Positions 45,935-55,940 of a DNA stretch of 64,000 nt are shown piece by piece. Source of the DNA: Cololabis saira (lineage: Eukaryota > Chordata > Actinopteri > Beloniformes > Belonidae); NCBI RefSeq assembly GCF_033807715.1, contig NC_084596.1, positions 40,937,958-41,001,957 on the forward strand, read 5' to 3'. The position numbers and the translations under genes are program-made. Positions within the stretch are counted from its first letter, which is position 1. Each line of letters starts with the position of its first letter. Below the pieces are notes generated by a model, which made no database searches, was not told the origin of the DNA, and worked only from the letters and a program-made list of their open reading frames with translations.

Positions 45935-46645
45935 CAGAGGTGTCAAAAGTATTCACATCCATTACTCAGGTAGAAGTATAGATACTAGAATTTAAAAATA
46001 CTCCTGTAGAAGGTGAAGTATCATCTCAAGTTTTTTACTCGAGTAAAAGTATAAAAGTACTGGTTTCAAAACTACTTAAAGTATAAAAGTAAAAGTAATA
46101 TAAGGGGGAAAAATCCATTAAGGACAAAAGCCATTGAAAATGAATGCATCTTAGTATAATGTAAATATATTAAAGAACCATATATGTGTACTATTGAGCA
46201 TTAACATGTGTTTCAGAGAGCAGGAGATATGATGACTAGTTGCCTATAAGTATTGTAATGGTGCAAAAAGTCAAACTTCAGAGGCATGTTATCATTTATC
46301 CTAACCTTTATTGGAATGTACATCCAAGTTTAGTTGCAGGAATCTGAGGGAACGGATGTAAAAACAAAACTGGACAAGAACATCTGAAACAACCACAACC
46401 AAATTCACTCTATCCGGATGGAGCAATTTAACTGGATAGTTTTTATTTAAAGGCCGAAATGAAATAGAGTAACGAGGCTGTTTTTAAAATGTAAGGAGTA
46501 AAAAGTACAGATAAATGCGTGAAAATGTAAGGAGTAAAAGTAAAAAGTCGTCTGAAAAATAATTACTCCAGTGAAGTATAGATAACCAAAATTTCTGCTT
46601 AAGTAAGGTAACGAAGTATTTGTACTTCATTACTTGACAGCTCTG
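45935..46645. mobile_element. hAT-like MITE, CAGAGGTGTCAAG family, second complete copy
   Basis: The ends CAGAGGTGTCAAAAGTATTC and TTGACAGCTCTG are flanked by CCGCCCAC (45927-45934) and TCGCCCAC (46646-46653). Length is 711 bases, one less than the 22837 copy, in opposite orientation. Confidence 0.88.
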
Positions 46646-46748
46646 TCGCCCACCGAGGCGGCTTCATGCAGGACACGTCACCCATGCACGGGTAATGTTT
46701 CATAGGGGTGGGCAGATTGGGGCCATTTAAATTCTTGGGGTGGCCACT

Positions 46749-46963
46749 ACGGGTGTAACGATACACTAATCTCACGATACGGTACGGTACACGATATTGA
46801 GGTCACGATAACGATACGATATTATAGCAGTATTTTTTTAACAACCTTGAATGAGGAACATATGACTGGAAAAAATTGTCTTTTATTTGAAAGACACAAA
46901 ATACAAAACAATGCTGTGTGTTTGCCCTATTGTTACAGTTTGTAATGCTTTATAACTGTTTAA
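46749..46963. mobile_element. Left part of a GGGTGTAACGATAC repeat
   Basis: GGGTGTAACGATACACTAAT opens a type common in fish hAT-like elements. It is cut at 46964 by a TTAA-flanked MITE, and its right terminus was not found. GGGGTGGCC-type sequence on both sides (46735, 48715) may belong to a still older host repeat. Confidence 0.45.
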
Positions 46964-47461
46964 AGTGGACCTATTATGAAAAACAGGTTTTTTCTTGCTT
47001 TAACATAAAGTGGTTTCCCCTCAGCCTGCCAACTCAGAGAAGGAGGAAAGCAACCAGATTCTGCAGTGTCTGTACAGCCGCCCGGATGAGCCGTCCAGTG
47101 TGATGTGGATCTACGAGCCAATAAGATTCTGCTCCCGTCGTTACGTAACGAAAATGCAATTTGCATCGGTTGGCCTCCGATGCTGAAACCACGCCCACAA
47201 CTTACTCCACCGGCCGGAGCTTCTGCCATTTTTTCGTAGCGGTGTATCGCGTCTTTCAGGCAGCCAATCAGCACAGAGCCTCATTATCATAGCCCCGCCC
47301 ACTCAGAATCCCGCATAGATAATGAGGTTAGAGAATGGGAAGATAAAGACATGGCTCAGAGGCTGAATTTCTAATTTATTTAGCAAAAACAATCAAAAGC
47401 TTGTTTTTAAGACATTCAAGGCCTGTTTAAAATAGGTATTAGATGCCATAATAGGTCCCCT
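46964..47461. mobile_element. TTAA-flanked MITE, AGTGGACCTATTATG family
   Basis: The ends AGTGGACCTATTATG and CATAATAGGTCCCCT lie directly between TTAA at 46960-46963 and TTAA at 47462-47465. TTAA targeting fits piggyBac- or Kolobok-type transposition. No transposase. Confidence 0.82.
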
Positions 47462-47942
47462 TTAATTTGTAGTATACAGGCTGAAAAATACTTTTTTTGA
47501 AGAAACGCCTACTGATATACCATCCTCCTCTTTTTCCTCCTCACTAAGCCTCTGCTGCTTCCCTGTCGGCTCTTTCGCTCGCTCTGTACTCATTTTCTTC
47601 TTAAAAAGTAGAAATTTCTTTGGACTTTTCTCTTCATTGTCTGCAAATTGACATAACATAAAAGCAGCAGCTAACGTTAGCTACGTAACTCAGTTCCAAA
47701 TGTCAATAAATAAGTCATAAGGCTTCTGTAACAGTTGCTGTAAACGGCACCATTTGGCATTTAAAAAGTCACAAATGTCACAACGCATACTCCCCCCTCT
47801 TCTTTTACTAAAGTATGACTTATTTCTCACTAGTAGTCTTCTCTGTCTTCTCTGTTGGCTGTGCATTTGGCCCAAATGATTTGGGATGAAACGTATAACT
47901 GACGATAGAATCTATGTGACCGGCAAGTGTTTTTATTTTATT

Positions 47943-48700
47943 AGGGCCCGAGCACTACAGTGCCAAGGCCCTATTGTATCTGTAGGAATTGTTTTTTTCG
48001 TTTTTCTTCCGACTTTTTGCCACCCTAAACGTGCCCCAAAAGTCACCAAAATCAACAGCGCCCCCTAGAAAAGTTTGTTCCTCAAGCCCCACAATACGGT
48101 TTGACGTATATGCACGAAAATCGGTACACACCTGTATCATGTCGTAACTTAAAGAAAAGTCTCTTGGCGCCATGGCCGAAACCGAACAGGAAGTCGGACG
48201 TTTTCAATTAATCATGTAATTTTGGCGCAATTTATGACATTTCTTCGGCCGTTAATGCGGCCCGAACCGTAAAGTGCACCCAGGTGCGTTATACATCAAA
48301 ATGTGCGTCTCTATCCTGCGATGATGGGCATTACTTTTCTCAGTCAAAAGTGTTACCGTGGCGACGATAGACGCCAAAAAGTGTGTCTCCCCTTCATCTG
48401 ATTGGTCCATATTTGATAGTTCCTACTTTCTGCCATAACTTTTGAATGGTATGATATAGAGAGTTGTGGGTGGTGTCATCGGACTCGGTATTGAGTACTT
48501 GAACATAATTGGTGCAAATAAGCCCCGCCCCTTCTTCTGATTGGTAGATATTTAATATTTGCTATTATCTGCCATAACTTTTGAATGGTTTGATATAAAG
48601 AATCATGGGTGGTGTCCTCGGACTTAGTTTTGAGTGCTTGACCTTTATTGGTGAAAATTGCAGGGACGAGGGCCCGTTCATTGCTGCTTTAATTTTTTTT
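47943..48700. mobile_element. High-copy fish-type repeat, GGGCCCGAGCACT family
   Basis: Starts AGGGCCCGAGCACTACAGTG, contains CAACAGCGCCCCCTAG, the paired motif TGCCATAACTTTTGAATGGT (two tandem versions at 48431 and 48573), and ends GGACGAGGGCCCGTTCATTG. I know this as an abundant teleost repeat; its class is uncertain. Confidence 0.6.
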
Positions 48701-48879
48701 TTATAGGGGCAAGTGGGGTGGCCAGTGAGGTGGCCAGCAAATTTGTAGGGGGGGCTTTGACCAACCGCTGGCCACCCTGTGGTGGCGTCACAGCACGGGC
48801 CACCCTGCCAACACTGAGCGGTTGAATGAGCGTCTGAGTGTCAAATGTTCACAGAGTACTGTAATAGCAGGCCGTTTAC

Positions 48880-49500
48880 CTGAATCTTGACTCTATTCCA
48901 TCTTCTTTTAGCCGTCTTCAGCTGGTACAAAATGCAGCTACCCGTCTTTTAACGAACACACCCAGACGAGAGCAGATCACCCCGGTCCTCTACTCCCTTC
49001 ACTGGCTGCCTGTTCGTTTTAGAGTTGATTTTAAACTTTTAATGTTTGTTTTTAAAGCTCTGAACGGTCTTGCCCCTCCTTATTTATCGGAGCTTTTAGC
49101 GGTGCGTGCGCCTGGCAGAGCTCAGAGCTCTGAGATCCTCCAACCAACGTTTGTTGGAAGTGCCCAGGTCAAAGCAGAAGCGCTGGGGTGACCGAGCCTT
49201 TTCAGTTGCCGGCCCCAGGCTCTGGAATCAGCCCCCCTGTGAGTTACGCACCATCTCTGACCTGGGCCTTTTTAAATCTAAACTGAAAACGTATTTATTC
49301 AGCGTGGCTTTTAATACCCAGTAGTGTGGCGACACTTTTTTATACTTTTGTCTTGATGGTATGTTTTATTCTCGTTTTATTCTGCAAGCACTTTTTGTCT
49401 TGATTGTATGTTTATTCTGTAAAGCACTTTGGTTCACCTGTAGGTGGATGTAAGGCGCTATATAAATAAAGTACATTTACATTTACATTTACATTTACAA
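48880..49500 (+). mobile_element. L2-clade LINE 3' end with (ACATTT)n tail
   Basis: The plus strand reads RLQLVQNAATRLLTNTPR, LYSLHWLPVRFRVDFK, LMFVFKALNGLAPPYLSEL and then, one frameshift later, GDRAFSVAGPRLWNQPP and LGLFKSKLKTYLFSVAF with a stop at 49322-49324. The 3' UTR ends AAGGCGCTATATAAATAAAG followed by (ACATTT)4. The frameshift lies near 49110-49130. Confidence 0.85.
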
Positions 49501-50847
49501 TACCTTCTTGATCCGCTGCTGTCTGAGTACATTTTCATTAGCCGTGTTCCAGGAAATAAAGAAACGGCTGCTTAAGTGGCTAAAAGGAGATGAACTTTTC
49601 TGCAGCTGGAGTAGCCGGGGTCAGAGGTCATTTGCCATTTATCGACATGTGGCTTTTCCCCGCGTGCCCTCCTGAATGCTAATCACCCAGACGCCCTTTG
49701 GACAATACGATTTAGACTCGATTAAAACACTCCATTAGCATAGAAATCGGTGTGGGCTGAGCACAATGGAGAGGAAGCGGCACGCCGGCCACAAGAAGGA
49801 GCTCGTTTAGGCCGTTTTTCTGGTGTCAGGAACGGACGATTAGCAGCAAAGATCTCTGCAAATACTGCAGATTCACCAGCCTCGGTGTCCGTTAGCGTGG
49901 CCCTGTCGCCTTCATGGGGTGTCGTAGTCCTGGAACCCTGTTAGGGGGAACCAGGAGCTGGTAATTGATCAGCTGGTGACCAGTTAACCATCTCTCCTGG
50001 GGGAGATGACTAATCATTTGTGCAGTGATGAGAATTTTGACTCTGCTAATCTATGGAGAGAATGGAGATTAACCACCGTGTGCAGCGATAACTCCGCTCT
50101 TTGTGTTGTCTTTCTCAGTTTGTTGTGTGTGTGTGTGTGTGTGTGTGTTAGTAAGGGGATCCACTTGCCTTATCTTATCGCTTCGCCTCATTTCCCCGGG
50201 GCGATTCCCCCTCTCTTATCAACACAGCTCCATCTACATAGAAATTAAAGCTTTTGTAGAATACGGCCTCGTACTTTTCTTCTCTGTTTGGCTCTAATAT
50301 GAAACCGCAGCAACCCCTGAAGAGGCCTGGGAGCCGAGGAACCACCAAACTGTGGTTGTGCTTTGCTGTGAAGGTGCGTCAAAAGCGGAGCGAGAACAGC
50401 GGAGCGTTTCACGTGTGACTGGTGAAGCGTTTCATCGGCGAGGCCTCTTTTTTTTTTTTTTTTTTTGTCTCCGGGCCCTGAAAACCAGGATTAAGTCTCG
50501 CCTCACAGGACCCAGCTGCCTGGTTCTGCTGCTGACACTGACCTCCTTTGTTTTTGTAATGACTAAAGTGCAGACGCCCGCGTGCATGCGTGTGTGTTTA
50601 CGTCGGGCAGGGGTGGCCGCGAAAGAGAGGGATTAGAACCCACACAGCAGCCTCCATCCCCAGTAAACAAGCGTACATAGTGCTTTACAACGTGTGTGTG
50701 TGTGTGTGTCTGTACATGCCGCTGTCGGTGACACCCAGACAAAAAGAGGAAGACTGAGTCCATCTGTGAAAGCAGCGGGATTAAGCCGTGCTCAAGCCAA
50801 GAGCTGCACGTCAATCAATCTCTGAGTGTTTGTGCATGCACTTTTGC

Positions 50848-50881
<34 letters not shown>

Positions 50882-50985
50882 AACCCACAACTGTACCCCC
50901 ACCCCCCCCCTGCCCCACACACACACACACAAAGTCAAGTCTGGTCAAAGTATAAAGAGAGTGTTGTAACACTATGTTAAATCAA
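49501..50985. other. Unique sequence with several (TG)n tracts
   Basis: Microsatellites occur at 50125-50148, 50692-50709 and 50851-50879, with a T-run at 50450-50466. The block 49600-49760 is of high complexity and contains ATGCTAAT and CATTAGCAT homeodomain/POU-type motifs, so it could be a conserved non-coding element. No ORF is convincing. Confidence 0.35.
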
Positions 50986-50989
50986 ATTC

Positions 50990-51316
50990 GGTCTTCAAAT
51001 GTTGACGTGTATTTGTTGTTCCTCATTAAGTTGGTATGTTATGTCCATTACCTTCTGGTACTGTTGTTCTAAATGTTTCTTTGCTTTTCTATTGTTTCTT
51101 TGCTTTTCTATTCTCTTTTTGGTTTTCTGGAGGTCGGTAGCCAAAAAAAGAAAGTTGGTACTATAGGATAGGCTTTTATAAGCAGTTTGCTTCAGACTAT
51201 GCCTTTTCAGTCATTGTTCAACACATTTTTGGTTTTGTATGAAATGTTAATGCTGTGCACATGTTTTTTTTGGGTGTTGTGTGTTGTCATGACTGAATAA
51301 ACTTCATTCATTCATT
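50990..51316 (+). mobile_element. LINE 3' UTR with ATTC-type tail
   Basis: AGGCTTTTATAAGCAGTTTG, ACTATGCCTTTTCAGTC and GACTGAATAAACTTCATTC are typical of a fish LINE 3' end, followed by a short (ATTC)n. Confidence 0.55.
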
Positions 51317-51333
51317 CTTACCATTTGTGAGGC

Positions 51334-51602
51334 ACCAGAGTGGCCTCCCCACGTACAAGGGGATCAGGCAAACTGGACACCATGAGATGGACACCACCAG
51401 GAAAGAGAAAAAGAGGCCGACCCAAAGAAACCTGGAGAAGATCGGTCGAGAAAGAAATTAAAGAACTTGGATGGACCTGGGGCCAAGTGCAGCACTGGGC
51501 AGCAGACAGACAGCATTGGCGTTGATTGGTGAAGACCTTATGTGCTACCTAGCACGAAGAGGATTAAGCGATTCATTCATTCATTCATTCATTCATTCAT
51601 TC
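51334..51602 (+). mobile_element. LINE C-terminal fragment in a direct duplication
   Basis: The plus strand reads MRWTPPGKRKRGRPKETWR, SVEKEIKELGWTWGQVQ and AADRQHWR, the C-terminal end shared by several fish LINEs, then an (ATTC)n tail at 51567-51601. Its flanks repeat: 51315-51378 (ACCATTTGTGAGGCACCAG to GGCAAACTGGAC) recurs almost exactly at 51600-51663. Confidence 0.65.
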
Positions 51603-51663
51603 TTACCATTTGTGAGGCACCAGAGTGGCCTCCCCACATACAAGGGGATCAGGCAAACTGGAC

Positions 51664-52099
51664 TTGGGTGATGAGGTGTAAAGGAGAGACCCTGCAGAGC
51701 GTGGAATGCCAAAAAATAAGGCTTTTTATTGTATGCAAAAAAAACACAAAGACATACAGGCGAAGGCAAAATCAGTATTCTAAAAAATGGCACATTGAGT
51801 ATAGCCTCTCAGCAAGCTACCTCCACTCAGCAGCCCCTTTCTGGTATCCAGCCACTGGTTATGAAGCCAGGCCGGGTGGGGAGGTTGATTGGGCACAGGT
51901 GTACCACAATCAGCAGAACCAGGCACACCTGTGTGCTGCTCCCCCGCAGACCACGCCCAATCCTCCACTCTGACACACACATTAAAAAAGTCCGGTGACG
52001 GTGAGAAGGGGAGGGGTTGCTCACTTTCTCACACCATTGCTGGTATGTATTATAAATGTAAGTTAACAGTTAACTGTCACCCGTGGTGACAATATACAT
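51664..52099. other. No recognised feature
   Basis: ORFs on both strands (51729-52024) have no recognised motif. An AGGTTGATTGGGCACAGGTG segment may be from an old LTR but cannot be supported. Confidence 0.3.
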
Positions 52100-52440
52100 T
52101 GTTCCTAAATTTACGCACATTGTGGTTATGAAATGCAAATACTGTAAAATAAGTTTATTATAATTTGATATAGGTATTTTGTTTATGTTTTGGTTTAAAT
52201 GTTAAGACAGTAGGAAGCCTAAAACATCTGTCAAGTTATTGATTAGAAAACAGGGGTGGGATTAAATAGTTTTCTTCTTCCCACTCCCTTTCGAGTGTTA
52301 ATAAATGAATTTGAATATTGAACCTGCACGTCTACTGTTAAAGGTATTTGCTTAATTTTCTGTTGCACGCAGGTCACTTATGTTGTAAATGTTGTAAATA
52401 TGAAAAATAAATATGAACAACTGAACTGAAAGTGCTGTTC
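52100..52440 (+). mobile_element. LINE 3' tail-like sequence
   Basis: GGGGTGGGATTAAATAG, TCTTCCCACTCCCTTTCGAG and TAATAAATGAATTTGAATA resemble a fish LINE 3' end. No coding part remains. Confidence 0.45.
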
Positions 52441-53154
52441 TGGTTGGGCAGCGGAGATCTTAACGCTATTGTTTTATTGTTTTTGTATTTATAACCTGTG
52501 GGATGGAGGAAAGCAGCAATCAAATCAAATCAAATTTTATTTATATAGCACCTTACAAAGTGCTTAACATTTTGACTGAAAAATAAGCATAATAAAAATA
52601 GAAATAATATAAAAACTGGAAGACCAATACACACTGACATACAATATAGTTAATTAAAATGAAATAATGATAAAAGTTCAAGAATTAAGGCTAAAAATAA
52701 TCAGTCCACAACAATAAAATCAGAGGTGTCTTCAGTATTCACATTCATTACTCAGGTAGAAGTATTAGTAAGGGAAGTGTCTGAAAATCTGGGAACTAAA
52801 TCGTTACCAAGAAATCTCTTCACCAATGTGTTTCTAAAGGTGTCTAATAACATGTCCTAAAAAGTTGAAATTCAACTCCTGGGGGAAACCTCATAAAAAA
52901 ACTGCACAAAGTCAGGGTACCAATAACCGATTTTTGAAAAATCGAAAATGCTTAATTTGGCCTTAATTAACTTGTGAGGGGTCAAACTAGGGGTTTTTTA
53001 GGATTCTGAGTTCATTTATAGCATTTGTTTTTCACTACAACCATTCCTTAGTGGAAAAACTGCCACACCATTTTTTTGCATTTACATAAGATTGCATTTA
53101 TTACAATTCGTTTCACATTAGTCAGAGCAAACAGTGATCCCCCTTGTGGAATGC

Positions 53155-53204
53155 TTTATGAGTCAATGTCTGAGTATTCCTCATCAATGCCATCACTTTT
53201 AAAG
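53155..53204 (-). pseudogene. Unclassified element protein, C-terminus
   Basis: On the minus strand, YFKSDGIDEEYSDIDS ends in a TAA stop just inside the left arm. It is an acidic tail directly below the LINE insertion (53217-54339) and lies in a different frame from the last upstream piece. Either a short intron or a small indel lies at the junction. Confidence 0.5.
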
Positions 53205-53421
53205 TAGTCATAGCTATCCATCCATCGTCCGCCGCTTATCCGTTCCTAGGTCGCGGGGGCAGCAGTCTCAACAGAGATGCCCAGACTTCCTTTACCCCAG
53301 ACACTTCCTCCAGCTCTTCTTCCTCCAGCTCTTCCAATGGGAGTCCGAGGCGTTCCCAGGCCAGCCGAGAGACATAGTGTTTCCAGCGTGTCCTGGGTCT
53401 TCCCCAGGGTCTCCTCCTGGA

Positions 53422-53546
53422 GGGACATGCCTGGAACTCCTTCCTAGGGAGAGGGACATGCCTGGAACTCCTCCCTAGGGAGGAGGGACATGCCTGGAAC
53501 ACCTCCCTAGGGAGGGGGACATGCCTGGAACACCTCCCTAGGGAGG
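53422..53546. repeat. Minisatellite of ~31-34 bp in the LINE ORF
   Basis: Four copies of a unit around GGGACATGCCTGGAAC(T/A)CC, then TCCCTAGGGAGG, with small length differences. They duplicate the conserved EVFQACPS segment of the LINE. Confidence 0.85.
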
Positions 53547-53650
53547 CGTCCAGGAGGATCCGGTACAGATGCCCAAGCCACCTCAGCTGACTCCTCTCAA
53601 TGTGAAGGAGCAGCGGCTCGACTCCGAGCTCCTCCCGGGTGACCGAACTC

Positions 53651-54150
53651 CTCACCCTATCTCTAAGGGAGCGTCCTGCCACCCTGCGGAGGAAACTCAT
53701 CTCTAAGGGAGGAAACTCATCTCTAAGGGAGCGTCCAGCCGCCCTGTGGAGGAAACTCATCTCTAAGGGAGCGTCCAGCCGCCCTGCGGAGGAAACTCAT
53801 CTCTAAGGGAGGAAACTCATCTCTAAGGGAGGAAACTCATCTATAAGGGAGCGTCCAGCCGCCCTGTGGAGGAAACTCATCTCTAAGGGAGCGTCCAGCC
53901 ATCCTGCGGAGGAAACTCATCTCTAAGGGAGCGTCCAGCCGCCCTGTGGAGGAAACTCATCTCTAAGGGAGCGTCCAGCCACCCTGCGGAGGAAACTCAT
54001 CTCTAAGGGAGCGTCCAGCCACCCTGCGGAGGAAACTCATCTCTAAGGGAGCGTCCAGCCACCCTGCGGAGGAAACTCATCTCTAAGGGAGGAAACTCAT
54101 CTCTAAGGGAGGAAACTCATCTCTAAGGGAGCGTCCAGCCACCCTGTGGA
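53651..54150. repeat. Two-letter 20-bp lattice minisatellite
   Basis: Exactly 25 consecutive 20-base units with no indel. Each is type A (GGAAACTCATCTCTAAGGGA) or type B (GCGTCCAGCCACCCTGCGGA). The order, grouped, is AB, AAB, AB, AAAB, then AB five times, then AAAB. Type B never follows type B. The first A unit (53651) and a few others are variant. The AB pair corresponds to the MSFLRRVAGRSLRD segment of the LINE, so the array grew from its own coding sequence. Confidence 0.95.
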
Positions 54151-54351
54151 GGAAACTAATCTCGGCCGCTTGTATCCGCGATCTTGTCCTTTCGGTCACT
54201 ACCCAAAGTTCATGACCATAGGTGAGGGTAGGTGCGTAGATCGACCGGTAAATCGAGAGCTTCGCCTTTCGACTCAGCTCCTTCTTCACCATGATGGTCC
54301 GGTACATCGACCGCATAACTGCGGACGCTGCATAACTCATAGTCATAGCTA

Positions 54352-54740
54352 ATGAAAGTAATATACTTTGCATGTACACACAAATGTTACTGACCTCAAC
54401 CGAGCCATCTGTAGCAGTAGCCAATGCCTCTATCACAATTAAAGTGTCAGCATCATTGTCACTCTGCACAACGGTGAGGCTAAGCTTCTGGAATGTTGAA
54501 GAGAGGAGGTGAATGAGCTCATTCTTATTATGGCTGTTGTCCAAGAACTTTGCTCTTGGTGTCCAGTGTATCAGATCCGGTCGAATCTGGAGATCACAGC
54601 ATGTTTTCTTGGTACGTCGGATGTGGTCATGATCTTTTGGCGATCTGTTATAGCCATCAAAGACCACAATGATCTTTTGACAGTTACGGCCAAGATGCTG
54701 CAGGTAGCTTAGGTAACTGTTGGCAATCTCCTACCAAGTC
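54352..54740 (-). pseudogene. Unclassified element protein, distal part
   Basis: The minus strand reads EIANSYLSYLQHLGRNCQKI, VVFDGYNRSPKDHDHIRRTK, FLDNSHNKNELIHLLSSTFQ and SDNDADTLIVIEALATATDG. The VFDGY, TK/KDHDH-RR, FL-N--NK and DADTLIV motifs belong to a multi-copy protein found in many fish and invertebrate genomes. The acidic pattern (FDGY, D-A-D) suggests a nuclease-like metal site, which is inference. A TAG stop lies just upstream (W-stop-E near 54735). Downstream the frame leaves the family after GSVEV. Confidence 0.6.
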
Positions 54741-54744
54741 TGAC

Positions 54745-55088
54745 CTTGTTCCCACTTCACCATGTAAAGAAGCCACCCACCATGGCTGGGTCATCTGCTG
54801 TGCTTGTGAATCCTGTAGACAAAGATACAAGCATCTCTTTGTCGCGTCCGTGGTCAAATGGGTTGTTCTCCTCAAACCATTGGAGGGGAAGTTTAACTGC
54901 CTCTGCATCACGCTTCATCTGGGTTTTCCCAAGGTCTATGTAGAGTGGAGCATGTTGGTTTACACTTTCCTCCATATGCTTGTTGATATTAGAGAAGTGG
55001 CTGAGTGTGAGCACCCAGCACTTGTAGCCAGAATCACTGCTTCTCATCCTCCCTCTGCTAGGTCCACCTTCTGATTTGGCCGCCTTCA
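54745..55088 (-). pseudogene. Unclassified element protein, middle part
   Basis: The minus strand reads MKAAKSEGGPSRGRM, HFSNINKHMEESVNQHAP, KRDAEAVKLPLQWFEENNPF and MLVSLSTGFTSTADD, then GGWLLYMVKWEQGQTW in a neighbouring frame. Known relatives carry a longer segment between the LSTG region and the GG-LL motif, so an internal deletion is likely near 54785. It joins the next upstream piece across the TTAA MITE. Confidence 0.6.
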
Positions 55089-55092
55089 TTAA

Positions 55093-55707
55093 AGGTATAG
55101 TCTGTAATCGTATTCAAAAAAATGTATTGTTCTACTGGGTGAAATGGTCCTTCCATCCTGAGAGTAGCCAGTGAATAATGTGTTCAGAAAAAGGATAGAA
55201 AAAAGCTTTAATCCTGTAAAAACTCTGACCAATCTGTTTTTTGCACACCGAATGGTACGGATTGGTCAGAGGACCAGAAGAGTGGCAGGGGGGAAAAAAA
55301 CAATCAGATGCCTTCATTTTAAGTCCCGCCCACACCCCCCTCTGTCCCATGCGCGCACTCTGCCTCCAGCCCCCCGTGTCCACTTCCCATGGGTCCTCCT
55401 CGGCTCAGAGTGTCCTAGTGTGACTTTGATTGGGTGGGCAGGACGCACGTTTGGGTGGGCACAGCCCCCCCCTGCCCCCCCCTAAAACCGGCCTCGCTTA
55501 CAGGTGAATGAGACATGGGGTAGTTTTGTTGAAAATGTGCTGTCCAAAATGTCCTGGAAAACTCGACTCCTGCAAATGCGCGTTCCCCAAAGTTTGTGGG
55601 GGCGTGGCTTTGGATGGAGCGCTGACGGGAGGTGGAGGAGGGGGTGGGGCTTAGAGGAGGTGCCACTTTCAAATCTTGCTAGCTCTCCAACATCACAGAC
55701 TATACCT
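55093..55707. mobile_element. TTAA-flanked MITE, AGGTATAGTCTGT family
   Basis: The ends AGGTATAGTCTGTAATCG and CATCACAGACTATACCT lie directly between TTAA at 55089-55092 and TTAA at 55708-55711. Removing the element and one TTAA rejoins the host frame (IEQTL to MKAAKSEGG), so the insertion boundaries are certain. ORFs inside are incidental. Confidence 0.9.
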
Positions 55708-55712
55708 TTAAG

Positions 55713-55940
55713 GTCTGCTCAATGCAGATGTCACACCAGGTGCCAGACCAATCGTCGCTGGAATACCAGACAACATGGTTCCCATGGGCAGTGAAACGTT
55801 CAATGGTCTCTTTGTAACCAGGCAAAGTTTCCAGTTCCTTCATCAGTTGACAGTACAGCCATGCACCTTTGGCATACTGATGATGGCCTGCAGCTGCAAA
55901 GATGTCCAGCATCCAGGTAAAAGCAGTATATTATGTCCAT
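55713..55940 (-). pseudogene. Unclassified element protein, proximal part
   Basis: The minus strand reads TWMLDIFAAAGHHQYAKGAW, LYCQLMKELETLPGYKETIE and the conserved tryptophan block WSGTWCDICIEQTL. These are recognisable motifs of the same multi-copy family, in which they precede the VFDGY region. The true N-terminus is missing; only about 240 non-coding-looking bases separate this from the right arm. Confidence 0.6.

Larger units (their letters stand above)
53217..54339 (-). mobile_element. LINE 3' half with ATGG-type tail
   Basis: A perfect 12-base duplication TAGTCATAGCTA (53205-53216, 54340-54351) flanks the insertion. On the minus strand it reads KKELSRKAKLSIYRSIYAP, LTYGHELWVVTERTRSRIQ and, after the repeat array, EELGVEPLLLHIERSQLRW, then RPRTRWKHYVSRLAWERLG and SLLRLLPPRPRNG. 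It ends in GATAAGCGGCGGACGATGGA. It is 5'-truncated and its middle is displaced by two minisatellites. Probably the same broad family as the fragment at 1-157; clade not certain. Confidence 0.85.

Noticed and set aside
53236..53760. 174-codon ORF as a host gene
   Set aside because: It is the C-terminus of a LINE plus minisatellite translation, not a host protein.
53651..54150. CRISPR-like alternation of repeat and spacer
   Set aside because: Both 20-mers recur many times, so neither acts as a unique spacer; both derive from LINE coding sequence.
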